A DNA stretch of 64,000 nt from Seiridium cupressi. Lineage: Eukaryota; Ascomycota; Sordariomycetes; Amphisphaeriales; Sporocadaceae. A program made the translations under genes and the position numbers. The first letter of the stretch is position 1. Each line of letters starts with the position of its first letter. The DNA is taken from positions 1 to 64,000 of the forward strand of contig JARVKI010000040.1 in the NCBI GenBank assembly GCA_036674765.1, written 5' to 3'. The notes under the pieces were generated by a model. The model was not told where the DNA came from and did no database searches. It saw only the letters and a list, made by a program, of their open reading frames with translations. This document shows, piece by piece, positions 1-9,393 of the stretch.

Positions 1-1440
1 TAAATTATAACTTTTTTATAAAATATTTAATTATAAATTTTATATTTAATATATTAAAATAATTAAAAAATCTTACATTTTATTTAAATTAAATAAATAA
101 TATTTTATAAATAATTAATATTTTAAAATATTTATTTTAAATATAATAAAATAATTAATATAAATAAAATATAAAACTTTTAATTAAATATTATTTTAAA
201 AAATTTAAATTAATAAATAATTTATAAATATTTTATATTTTAAAAAAATATAATATTATTTAAATTAATATTATTATTATATATAAATTATTTAATATAT
301 ATTATTAAATAAATATTAAATAAATTAAAATATATTATAAAAAATTAATTAAATTTTATTTAAAATATTAATTATTTAATAATTTTTTTATTTAATTAAT
401 AAAATTTATAAAATTATATATATTAATAAATTTATATTAATATAATATTATTTTTAATATTTTTAATTTTTTATAAATAATTTTATTTAAATAATTTTTA
501 TTTTTAATTATTATAATTTCTTTTTAAATTTTAAAAGTATTTATTAATATTATAATAATTAATATATATTTTAATAGTATTTTATTAAAATTAAAATATT
601 TATAATTTAAATTTTTATAATTATTTTTTATATAATATTTATATTATTTTTAAATAATATTTAATTAAAAAATAATATTTATTATAATATTAAAACACTA
701 TTAAAGCGTTAACGATACGGCGTTTATAAAAAACCGTTATATTAATTTAAAACTTAATTTCTTTTTTTCTTTTTTATATAATAATAATATATTAGATTAT
801 TAATATATAAAACTGTAATAATATTTTTTAAAATTAATCGTATATTTTTAATTTATTTAAAATATAATTTATATTATTATTTTAAATATTATATAATTTT
901 TTTAAAATTTAAATTATATATTTTATTTTATTATTTTTTATATTAAAATTATTAATATTATTTTTAAATATTTTAATCTTTTAATTAAAATTATAAAATT
1001 TATTAAATAAATATAAAAATATTATTAATTTCTTTTAATATTTATATATTTATTATTATTATTTAATTTATTATATATTATAATAATATTAATTTTAATA
1101 ATAAAAATATTAATTATATTTTTATAACGCGTTATTAATATTATAAATTAATATAATTTATAATAAATAAATTAATATAATTTATAATAAATAAATATTA
1201 ATATTTATATTATTATACATTATTTATATAATATATTTAATAATTAATAAAAACTTATTATATTATTATATAAATAAAAACTTTTTTAAAATAATATTTT
1301 ACGTTTTATAATAAATTTATTATATAATATAAAAAATAAACGAAAAATAATTAAAAACTAAAAATTAATATATATAAATAAAATATTTAATAATTACGTT
1401 TATTATAATTATAATAAAAAAATAAAGAAAAAATAAAATG
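1..1440. repeat. Extreme AT-rich block, probable RIP-degraded repeat
   Basis: About 1.4 kb made almost only of A and T, with no coding frame of any note. The few cytosines that remain sit largely in CpG (for example around 706-745, 838, 1128-1132 and 1300) or CpT; CpA is nearly absent. This is what is expected when RIP, which in Pezizomycotina prefers CpA, has run close to completion on an old transposon. The family of the original element cannot be recognised. A centromeric or subtelomeric AT block would look the same. Confidence 0.75.
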
Positions 1441-2006
1441 TAAATAATCGTAATTATAAACCGCCGTAGTATACGGATTCTAGGATATGTTAATGCGTTT
1501 TCCCGGTACGACGAATTGTTCGGAAATTTCACACAATAGATTCTTAAGGGTATCGGCCCCGAAGCACGGTCTGCTCCGTAGCACGTAAACACTGGGGAGG
1601 GAAGGTCTTGACCACTCTAACGATAGACGAGGTTTTCACATTAGACTCTTTTTCTCCTTGGGTTACGTCGCAGAATAAGATGACATAATCAGGTCACAAT
1701 GTGTATAGCCTAGATGGTATCCTGAATACAAACATGGAATGAGGTTTTTTATCAAAGATAATGTTATAGCCCAAGCGCTGGGAATTTATAATAAATCTTG
1801 CGATTCTCACGCTTGATTTATCCTCCCATGAGTGCACTCATACGACATGGCCACCCACATGCTTGACTGTCATCTTACTATATCTTCTAACAGCCAAGCT
1901 GGCTGACTGAGGTGTAATCGCTGATTTGAAATGTATCCCGGCTCTATTCATACTTTATGGCGTGTCTCGGGAGTCTAGGCGCATCTATCAGCTAGTCTAA
2001 GTAGAT
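1441..2006. other. Transition zone, no gene seen
   Basis: Base composition rises sharply from nearly pure AT to ordinary genomic levels between about 1440 and 1620. I see no exon, RNA gene or repeat. The right end should contain the 3' untranslated region of the leftward gene that ends at 2007. Confidence 0.5.
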
Positions 2007-3122
2007 TCAAGCAACCTTGGCAATATCCAATTCCCCCTTTCCCTCCCCATCCAGCTGTAGGAATCCGCCACCTTCTAGCTTCTTTTTCCACTTGGCACTT
2101 TCGTACCTTGCCAAAATCAGGGTCATGCGTAGGGGTATCTCGTCACTTGAACTATGTTCGCCATTTGCGCGTAGTGGTGTGAATGTCCAGCGCCCAAATG
2201 CCCAGTTCAAGATATATCGAGTCGGCGGGTGTGGTGGTGTGGGCAGCGACTCGTCATCCTCTGAGTTCCTTACTGTCGAAGAGGCTGTCAATATCGACTT
2301 TATCCTGTATACTTCGTCCTTTGGTGCTGCATTCAAAAGGGCCATGAGTTTCGTCGAGTCGACCGCCGCGCCTTTGGCCCCTTTGAGCGTCACAGATAGC
2401 ACCTCAACCTCTGTTTGATGGTCGTGCTTGTGCTCATGCTCGTGCCCATGCTCGTGCCCATGGTCCTCACCACTCTTCACAAGTCCGCTCTCATCGTCCA
2501 GCGCCCTCGCCAATCCCCCATCCACTCCGAAGATCACATCAGCTGGCACTCTCCCTTTATCGCTCTTTACCCACGCGATATCGACTTCCAAGTCACCGAG
2601 CCTGTCCAAGCAATCGTCGAACCTCCTCTCGTCGCATGTCTCCCACTTGTTGAACACAATTAAATCCGTGTAGCGCGCTTGTATCCTTGCTGTGTAGCTC
2701 GTGTCTTCGTAGCCCTTCCAGTTCTCGACGTCAATCACGCTCACGACACCATCCAAGACGAAATTCCCCGTTTCCCTGGCCAATCTATTCACTTCGATGG
2801 CCAGAGTCGCAGGGAAAGCCGAGCCCGATGTTTCGATGACGATGCGGTCGGGCGACTGAGACGAAGATAGCTGCTCAAGGGCGGGACCTAATTGCCCGAC
2901 AAGGTTGCAGCAGATACAGCCATTCAGTAGTTCCTGGACCCCGGAAATAGAAGAGCTGGAGGCTAGTTGCGAATCGACGGCGAGATCGCCAAACTCGTTC
3001 TTGAGCAGCGCGAGCTTGTAGGTGGGGTTCGTGGCTCGAAGCTGGGGTAGGAGGTTGAGGATCAGTGTCGTCTTGCCGCTGCCCAGGAAACCAGTAATTA
3101 TAGTGATCGGAATGGGAGCCAT
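2007..3122 (-). CDS. ZNG1: CobW/P47K-family GTPase, zinc metallochaperone (ZNG1-like)
   Basis: Single-exon 371-residue protein of the COG0523/CobW G3E GTPase family. Members use GTP hydrolysis to load metal, zinc in the ZNG1 branch, onto client metalloenzymes. Visible features are a Walker A loop GFLGSGKTT (residues 11-19), the family metal-binding CxCC motif as CICC (69-72), an NKWE in place of the usual NKxD guanine-specificity motif (158-161), a histidine-rich linker rich in HGHEH repeats (about 221-235) and a C-terminal CobW domain (about 240-360). The start ATG directly precedes the conserved N-terminal strand and P-loop. The histidine stretch supports zinc or another divalent metal as cargo. 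Which branch of COG0523 it belongs to is inferred from overall arrangement, so the symbol is less certain than the family. Confidence 0.85.
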   Translation of the reverse strand: MAPIPITIITGFLGSGKTTLILNLLPQLRATNPTYKLALLKNEFGDLAVDSQLASSSSISGVQELLNGCICCNLVGQLGPALEQLSSSQSPDRIVIETSGSAFPATLAIEVNRLARETGNFVLDGVVSVIDVENWKGYEDTSYTARIQARYTDLIVFNKWETCDERRFDDCLDRLGDLEVDIAWVKSDKGRVPADVIFGVDGGLARALDDESGLVKSGEDHGHEHGHEHEHKHDHQTEVEVLSVTLKGAKGAAVDSTKLMALLNAAPKDEVYRIKSILTASSTVRNSEDDESLPTPPHPPTRYILNWAFGRWTFTPLRANGEHSSSDEIPLRMTLILARYESAKWKKKLEGGGFLQLDGEGKGELDIAKVA

Positions 3123-3520
3123 GGCGAGCGAAGGACGTATGCGGTAGGGATGGAAATAGCGTTTGCGCGGGCGCGAGAGTTGTCTCTAGCAGTCGAGGTA
3201 CAAAAAGCCGCGAAAGGTTGTTCGTAGGGCTTATCGGATCGAGGGGCAGGACCGGAGGATAGCTTATCTTAGCGTTGATGCTGCGGCAGGGGCCCCGGCC
3301 TCACCATACATACGGAACCCGGCATGAAATGACGTAGTCGGCGTTGTGCAAGATCTGGTTGGCCTGTTTTGTGAGAACTCGCGAGCACCCTGCTGGAGAT
3401 CGTCTAACCAGAGTCCTAGGGTATTAAATCCGGATGCGGATGTTCCATCAATCCATCCATCCATTCATCCATTCACTCATCGAACATCATTCCTGCAAAC
3501 ATACCCAAACTTGAAACGCA
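3123..3520. promoter_or_regulatory. Divergent intergenic region
   Basis: This 398-bp stretch separates the leftward GTPase gene from the rightward small gene, so it should hold both promoters. It contains a short ATCC-type tandem repeat near 3450-3475 (tccatccatccattcatcc). No other signal stands out. Confidence 0.45.
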
Positions 3521-3892
3521 ATGTCTTCCAAGCAACAGCAGAACGATCCTCCCTCCTTCAAGGAACAGCTCGACCACCAGGCTCGCCTAGCCCGTGATCC
3601 CAACTATGGCAAAGAGGAGCCGCAGCCCACTCTCTTGGAGAAAGGTAAGACTTCACCTCATTCTCCCTCATAACACGGCTTTGTTGTTTAATGGAATCCA
3701 AAAGTGGTCGACTATGTGCCCGCTGCCGGCAAGATCCTAGGCATTGAGAAGAAGGAAGAGGAGACTGCCAAAACGCCAAAGACAGTAGTTCCTGGCCCCC
3801 CTGAAAGGCCACACCACGATGTCCCTATTGAAGAGTTCCTCAAGGATCAGCACCGAAGTAAAAGGGGCGCAAATGGACAGGCGCTCGAGTAA
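3521..3892 (+). CDS. Small conserved-looking fungal protein of unknown function, two exons
   Basis: Exons 3521-3644 and 3705-3892 join in frame to give 103 residues. The intron (3645-3704) has donor GTAAGA and an AAAG acceptor. The protein begins MSSKQQQND, is highly charged, and contains a short hydrophobic stretch VVDYVPAAGKILG (about residues 41-53), a lysine/glutamate-rich segment and a C-terminal PPERPHHDVPIEEFLKDQ region. It has no signal peptide or transmembrane helix. I do not recognise the family. The reason to call it a gene is the clean splice join and strong coding character of both exons. It is convergent with KIN17. Confidence 0.65.
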
Positions 3893-4476
3893 TGAAATAG
3901 TACCCGTGGAATTTCGCTATACGGTTACATCGCGAGGACATGGGGTCCAGAGAAGGCTCGGTCGTATACTTTTGGCGTGGCGTATAGGAAACTGATGATA
4001 TTCTTTTCTCTTCAGCAAGTGATTACAATAAGTGTTCTGGTAGTGGCCGATGTAATAACAACTATTAAATACGTAGCCGAGAAGCCACGAGCTAGCTGAG
4101 TTGAGACATTCTATGCTGTTTGATTTGGACGTTGGGAATACAATACAGCCTGTAAATGGCTAGCAAGTCAACGTTTTTGATATGGTAGTCATGAGTGTGC
4201 TGGGCGTGAATTGAGTTGTGAATCAAAATTACTACTTACAAGCTGGCACTATTTCATCCAACAAACCACCCTGCGGAGGGAGTCCTTCTTCGAAGAAACG
4301 GATTTCCAGGGGCGGAAAAGATATAGCAGGGCCAATCATCGTGAGATGGATGCCTGTCTTACTCCTTCCAAAATGTTATCATCCTCTATCATATTGTGCC
4401 GTTTACGCCGAAACCGATGCCCAGATCACAGGAGTGTAATCAGTCGTCTTCCTACATCTAAACAGCACCAAGTCAA
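3893..4476. other. Convergent 3' intergenic region
   Basis: Between the 3' ends of two convergent genes. I see only the expected AT-rich untranslated sequence and no RNA gene or conserved open frame. Confidence 0.4.
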
Positions 4477-5472
4477 TCACTCAGTTCTCTGCTTTTTGTT
4501 GAATGAGAAGCCACCGAATCCTGAGCTCGATCGCTTCTTGGTTTTCTCCATTTCTTCTCTCATAATGCGCTCTGCTTCACTCATCTTCTTCTCCTGCTGG
4601 AAAGGATTCGGCTTCTTTGCCCCTCCTGCAAGAGCATTCTTCTTGGCTGCTGCGAAGACGTTCTTTGGTTGCGGCTTTGCAGCACCCATCTTCAGAGAGA
4701 CCAGAGCGGAAGCCGGCTTCGATTGTGGTTCTGCGAGGGCCACGGACTTGCTAGCATCTGTGTTTTCAGAAGGGCTCTCGGACTTCGGCGGGCTCGCCGG
4801 GTTTGTATCTGGTTGCACAGCAGGCTTTGCACCAAAAGACAATTTGATCTTCTCGCCTTCGTCTCTCTTCAACTCTCGTTCTGCGCTTTCTTCAGCATTC
4901 TCCGCATCCTTCTTTCCGGCTGCTTCTCTCTGGGCCCGCTTGATCTGCTCCCTGAGCATGCGCTGCTCTCTCTCCTCGTCGCCCTTGTCTTGCATTTCCT
5001 TCCGCCGCACTGCCTCACGTCTTCTCATGGCGTCAGGAGAGTCATCGATCCATGATACGTGAATGCCCTTCTCGTTCTCTTCGACCCTACAGATACCTTC
5101 GCGTCCCAGGTATTTCGCAAACTCGGTCAGACTGGGCCACTTCGTCGAGTTCATGTGTACGTGTTCCTTGTTCGCAATATACTCCTGGTAAAAGTGGTTG
5201 ATGTTCACCTGCTTCTCGCCGTGGCCTGTTCTTAGTAGTTGTAGAAAGTCGCGCTGAAACTGGCGGCTAAAGTCGTTGATGACCTTCTTGGGATCCTCGC
5301 CCACGATCATCATCTGGCGCACATGGGATTCGGATTGTGTGTGCATCTTGAAGCCGTTCTCGTCGCGACACTGCTTTTCGCAAACTTGACAGTACCATCG
5401 TAGCCGTTGAAGTCCCTTGGACTTCATCTTATTGCTCAGCGCCTTGACGGAGCCGGCTTCTGCTTTCGGCAT
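4477..5472 (-). CDS. kin17: KIN17 DNA/RNA-binding protein
   Basis: Single-exon protein of 331 residues starting MPKAEAGSVK. KIN17 proteins bind curved DNA and RNA and associate with pre-mRNA processing and DNA replication/repair; the budding yeast relative is Rts2. An N-terminal C2H2 zinc finger is visible at WYCQVCEKQC...H...H (Cys28, Cys31, His44, His50), followed by the family's winged-helix domain (about 52-160, FQRDFLQLLRTGHGEK through GREGICRVEENEKGIHVSWID) and a charged coiled-coil/basic tail ending near KKRSSSGFGGFSFNKK. The fungal protein lacks the long C-terminal KOW extension of animal KIN17. The reading frame is open for 66 codons upstream but has no ATG there, so the start at 5472, which matches the family N-terminus, is preferred. 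Confidence 0.92.
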   Translation of the reverse strand: MPKAEAGSVKALSNKMKSKGLQRLRWYCQVCEKQCRDENGFKMHTQSESHVRQMMIVGEDPKKVINDFSRQFQRDFLQLLRTGHGEKQVNINHFYQEYIANKEHVHMNSTKWPSLTEFAKYLGREGICRVEENEKGIHVSWIDDSPDAMRRREAVRRKEMQDKGDEEREQRMLREQIKRAQREAAGKKDAENAEESAERELKRDEGEKIKLSFGAKPAVQPDTNPASPPKSESPSENTDASKSVALAEPQSKPASALVSLKMGAAKPQPKNVFAAAKKNALAGGAKKPNPFQQEKKMSEAERIMREEMEKTKKRSSSGFGGFSFNKKQRTE

Positions 5473-5896
5473 TATGGCGGTAATGTGAGGGTCGCTCGGG
5501 AAGAATGTTGGGAAGAATGAATGAGAGCTCCTGAAGTCGACGAGCGAATAAGCCTGTGTGAGTCTGACAAGATCGCAATGTTGTGCGCGTTTAAGAGGCG
5601 CTGTAAAGTTTGGGTATCGTGGTTCCGGATTGCATAATGTATGGAGGGACCAGGTTGGGGCTTGGTTCAACAGTGACTAAAAAAGCTTATCTTATCGGCC
5701 TAGCCTAGGCAGATTGGCGGGTTGCAGCTTGCACAATCAATGTTGAAGCATGCAAAGCGTGAATCGAGTTGAAAATCGTAACGACCTATCAGGAACATGA
5801 GAAAGCCTTTTGGGGTTTGCAAAACCTTCCAATATCACATTTCCTGCCATGACTCCGTGAACGCCAAACAGCCTGCGCCCTTAGATATCTGAAAGG
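5473..5896. other. KIN17 promoter and ALB1 3' region
   Basis: About 420 bp between two same-strand genes. It should include the upstream region of KIN17 on the left and the 3' untranslated region of ALB1 on the right. No distinct element is recognised. Confidence 0.4.
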
Positions 5897-6481
5897 TTAT
5901 AATATCTCGTCATCGTCATCCTTTATGGTTTGTAGAGGTACACCTGCCGCCTGGGCCACTGCAGTATTGGCTTGTTTTACCTCGCCCATCTGGTTATCAA
6001 GTTCAGAGTCCCGGCTCTCATCATCATCATCCTCGTCATCGCCTTCTAACCCAGCAAAGGGGTTTTTGTCCAGAGGAATCGACTTGTTGATGTCCTCCCA
6101 GTTCTTGCGCCGTGTCTGGATATTCCTTGAACTGTCCTTGCTCTTCTCGACTTTGTTCTCAGTGCGCTCGATGATCGCAACCGCCTTATCCTGATTTTTC
6201 TCGGCCCTCTTTTTGGCTCTGGTACTCAAGTGTCTGCCGGCCTTCTGCTTCTTACTCACGCCTGCACCCTGGTGGATGGCGAGAATGGAGGGTCGGTGGT
6301 TGAGGGAGAGGGGCGGTGCTCTTGCTTCCTTGAGTGACTTGTCGGTGTTGATGCTGGGCGAAGTGGCTCTTCTCGCCTCACGCGAGTGCTTTGAGGGAGC
6401 TAGACACTGTCAGTTTTGAGCGCAAACGGGTCACTTCCAGAGTGCATTACCTTTCTTCTTGGAAATTGTACCTTTTGCCAT
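5897..6481 (-). CDS. ALB1: Ribosome biogenesis protein ALB1, two exons
   Basis: Exons 6481-6451 and 6399-5897 encode 177 residues. The 51-nt intron has donor GTAATG, branch-like CTGAC and acceptor TAG. ALB1 is a shuttling partner of Arx1 and Tif6 in late nuclear and export steps of the 60S ribosomal subunit. The N-terminus MAKGTISKKKAPSKHSREARRA followed by SPSINTDKSL, then RPSILAIHQGAGVSKKQK and the basic STRAKKRAEK helix, is the typical fungal Alb1 layout. The C-terminal half is acidic (GDDEDDDDE, ending DDDDEIL). The tiny first exon is required to restore the family N-terminus; the larger exon alone would miss it. Confidence 0.85.
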
Positions 6482-7011
6482 TTTCTTGCGAGAATCGGTA
6501 GTACTCCTGGGGCAAGATAGTGTACCGCACACAAGCTCTTTCTGTAGCCAGTGACCCTGTTAATCTACCCTTCATTGGAACCCCAAAATTTTGGGCCTTC
6601 TGCCCCGCTACGGCGCCGATAACACTTGCAGCACCAGCCTGATAAGCTTGTGATCAGCTACGTTAGGGAAGGGATTTTAGCTTCGGTTCCACTGGAAATG
6701 GCAGCCACTCTGGCGCATGTGAACAGTCAGACGTCGCAGTTAAGATTACTTACCAAACACCTTCCACCCGCCCTTGACAATTTTGTTGACAACCTGTTGA
6801 CAACATTATCCAACAGAACTCCCTGCTTTGGTCCTCGGAGCCTTCCTCAAGCACCCACGCGTAACTTCTCGATCCCGGGCATTGCTGCGCTTGACCATGG
6901 CTTGTCCTTCTCTGCGCTCTGTCGAATTCACACTAAACATGTACACGAGACCCTGAACCATCCTCAAACGGACTACCATTATCTCGACCAGTCTCCAACC
7001 CAAATCTCAGA
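6482..7011. promoter_or_regulatory. Divergent promoter region of ALB1 and the ubiquitin protease
   Basis: A 530-bp gap between two divergently transcribed genes, so both promoters should lie here. The ttgttgac/ctgttgac direct repeat at about 6783-6803 (TTGTTGACAACCTGTTGACAAC) is the only local pattern I noticed. Confidence 0.45.
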
Positions 7012-9393
7012 ATGGACCATCGATACAAGTCGAGGCAAACCGAACCTCCCGGCATATATACAGCGCAATCTACTCGCAACTCTCTGCTCGAGTGGCTTTA
7101 TAACCCGACTGTTCTTATCGTCGCCTCCGCAATAGTATTCACAAGCTTCTACCAGTCGCTTCATTCCTCGCCCTTCAACCGCCATCGCCACCCAGGTGAA
7201 CTGCTGTGGGATTTCATTATCACCATCACTCCAGCTGCGCTGCTGTATGCGATCGACGACCTGCTGAATCCGCCCATGTTCCCAGTCTCAAAATCCCTGC
7301 GACCACGAACTTTCACTGCGAAAAGCGAATTGCTGAGGAAGCTACTGGGCATGGATCAACCCGGTGGGGGCATCATCGGCTCAGTCACGAGCGCGGGTAG
7401 AAAGAGCTTGTCTACACTATCGAGTAGTACACTTCTCAAAAGGGATTGTAATCAGCCGGCAGGATTGGGCAACACAGATTATTCATGCTTCCAGAACAGC
7501 ATTCTGCAGAGTCTGGCATCGTTACAGCCATTGCCCGAGTACCTGGAAAGCGCGACTGTAGACCATTATGGAGCAGAGGGTCCTTCAAAGGAAGGCTCTG
7601 GAAGCACATTGCAGCAATTAATCAAGCAACTCAAAGACCACGAGAACAACGGCAAGACCCTATGGACCCCAGCTAAGCTCAAGTCGCTCCACAGCTGGGA
7701 GCAACAAGATGCGCAGGAGTACTTTTCAAAGCTCCTCGATGAAATTGAGAAGGAAGTTGTAAAAGCTTCCAAGGCCCAGTCCAAGTCTCCTGGTCTGGAA
7801 GCAGCCTTGTCCAAAGACGACACGGAAAGCCACTATAGTGACGATAGCGGATACCAAACAAATTCAATCTCATCCAAGGCTAGCTCTGATACAAAGGTCG
7901 TTAGGAATCCTCTAGAAGGAATGACCGCACAGCGAGTGGCCTGTGTTCAGTGTGGCTATTCGGAAGGCCTATCACTCCAACCGTTTAACTGCATTACCCT
8001 TAACCTTGGCATTGGGACTATGCAGCATGATCTTTACGAGCTCCTCGATTCATATACACAACTGGAGTCCATCGAGCAAGTGGAATGTAACAAATGCACT
8101 CTAATCAAGGCAAAGGATGTGCTTTCGATGCTCCTGAACCTCTCGAGCGATAGAGTCAAGGCGGACCGGTCCAGGCTTGACGCGGTCGAACTAGCGTTAG
8201 AAGAAGAAGATTTCGAAGAGAAGACGCTGAAAGAGAAATGCAAAATTTCGCCACAGCTTCGCTCGAGCTCAACAAAAACAAAGCAAGTCGTAGTGGCTAG
8301 ACCTCCGAGGAGTCTAGCAATACATGTCAATCGATCCGTCTTTGACTTCAATACGGGCAATATGTTCAAGAACCTTGCAGCAGTCAAGTTTCCAAAAATG
8401 CTCGATCTCGGCCCGTGGTGTTTAGGAAGTGCGGACCAATCAGCAGCGTTTCGCAAAGAATCGCTGGTCGATGCTGAGAAAGATGACCTGGCTCGTGAGC
8501 AAGAGACATGGGTATTGGATCCCCAGTCCTCAATGATTTCGGGAGACCACTATTCTTCGAAAATTAGCGGTCCCATTTACGAACTACGCGCTGTAGTCAC
8601 GCACCAGGGCCAGCATGAAAATGGTCATTATATCTGCTTTCGGAAACATTCCATGCTGTCCGCGGAAAAGCATAAGTCGTCTAGTCTGGACCTAAGTGAG
8701 GATGAAACCAGATCCCCGGATGACGACAGGACCCTAGTGGAAGAATCCTTAGACGGCGAGGAGCATGAAGACCGATGGTGGCGCCTAAGTGACGAACATG
8801 TGTGGGATGTTCCAGAGAAGGACGTACTTGGACAAGGAGGCGTTTTCATGCTATTCTATGATTGCGTGGACCCCAACTCAGTGCTCGCATCGAGCGCTGC
8901 AAGCGAGAAGGAGGAAATCAAGGAGCCTGCAGTCGTAGAAGAAGCCCGAGATATACCGCAAGGGGCGCATATCTCGACGACCGAGAGAGCTTCTGTCGAG
9001 GCCCTTGAGAGCGGCGAAGCCGTAAAGGATTCAAACCCGTACAGCGCCTCACAAGAAGCTGCCGCTGATCCCACAGCCGTGCAAGAAGCAAACACGATGA
9101 ATGAAAAAGGAACAACCCAAGAGCCAAGGCCAGCTGTTCCAGAAGCGAGAGAAGACAACTTTGTTTCTAGCCTACTAAGTCGGCCGAACTTTCTATTTAA
9201 CACACATTCTATGGCCGACCTACATTCAGCGATCAGCAAACCTCAGCGGGTGGCCGTATCCAAGAATCAGCCACCATCAACAGAGCGGCTGTGGCCTGGC
9301 TCAGTTTGTGCCAAAGCAGTCCCTCGGGACGCGCTTCCGCGTAACACGAAAGATTTATTCGTGTCATCATTACTCAGCCGACCGAATTCTTGA
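7012..9393 (+). CDS. Membrane-anchored ubiquitin-specific protease (USP/UBP family)
   Basis: Single-exon 793-residue C19 cysteine protease that removes ubiquitin from substrates. A hydrophobic helix near the N-terminus (about residues 31-50, PTVLIVASAIVFTSFY) and a second one (about 63-82) suggest membrane anchoring, as in the yeast Ubp1 group. The Cys box is GLGNTDYSCFQNSILQ with nucleophile Cys159. The QQDAQEYF box follows, and zinc-ribbon pairs CVQC and CNKC lie in the fingers. The His box is ENGHYICFRK (His539), then WWRLSDEHV and FMLFYD complete the fold. Between boxes there is a low-complexity acidic insertion. After the catalytic domain comes a disordered tail with two copies of the motif FVSSLLSRPN, one at the very C-terminus. 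The start ATG is the first in frame and lies just before the anchor. Confidence 0.9.
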   Translation: MDHRYKSRQTEPPGIYTAQSTRNSLLEWLYNPTVLIVASAIVFTSFYQSLHSSPFNRHRHPGELLWDFIITITPAALLYAIDDLLNPPMFPVSKSLRPRTFTAKSELLRKLLGMDQPGGGIIGSVTSAGRKSLSTLSSSTLLKRDCNQPAGLGNTDYSCFQNSILQSLASLQPLPEYLESATVDHYGAEGPSKEGSGSTLQQLIKQLKDHENNGKTLWTPAKLKSLHSWEQQDAQEYFSKLLDEIEKEVVKASKAQSKSPGLEAALSKDDTESHYSDDSGYQTNSISSKASSDTKVVRNPLEGMTAQRVACVQCGYSEGLSLQPFNCITLNLGIGTMQHDLYELLDSYTQLESIEQVECNKCTLIKAKDVLSMLLNLSSDRVKADRSRLDAVELALEEEDFEEKTLKEKCKISPQLRSSSTKTKQVVVARPPRSLAIHVNRSVFDFNTGNMFKNLAAVKFPKMLDLGPWCLGSADQSAAFRKESLVDAEKDDLAREQETWVLDPQSSMISGDHYSSKISGPIYELRAVVTHQGQHENGHYICFRKHSMLSAEKHKSSSLDLSEDETRSPDDDRTLVEESLDGEEHEDRWWRLSDEHVWDVPEKDVLGQGGVFMLFYDCVDPNSVLASSAASEKEEIKEPAVVEEARDIPQGAHISTTERASVEALESGEAVKDSNPYSASQEAAADPTAVQEANTMNEKGTTQEPRPAVPEAREDNFVSSLLSRPNFLFNTHSMADLHSAISKPQRVAVSKNQPPSTERLWPGSVCAKAVPRDALPRNTKDLFVSSLLSRPNS

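Noticed and set aside
5473..5670. N-terminal extension of KIN17
   Set aside because: The frame is open upstream but starts with TTG, not ATG, and the family begins at MPKAEAG.
6626..7135. 170-codon open frame overlapping the 5' end of the ubiquitin protease
   Set aside because: It overlaps the conserved protease frame, has no recognisable motif and lies in a promoter region.
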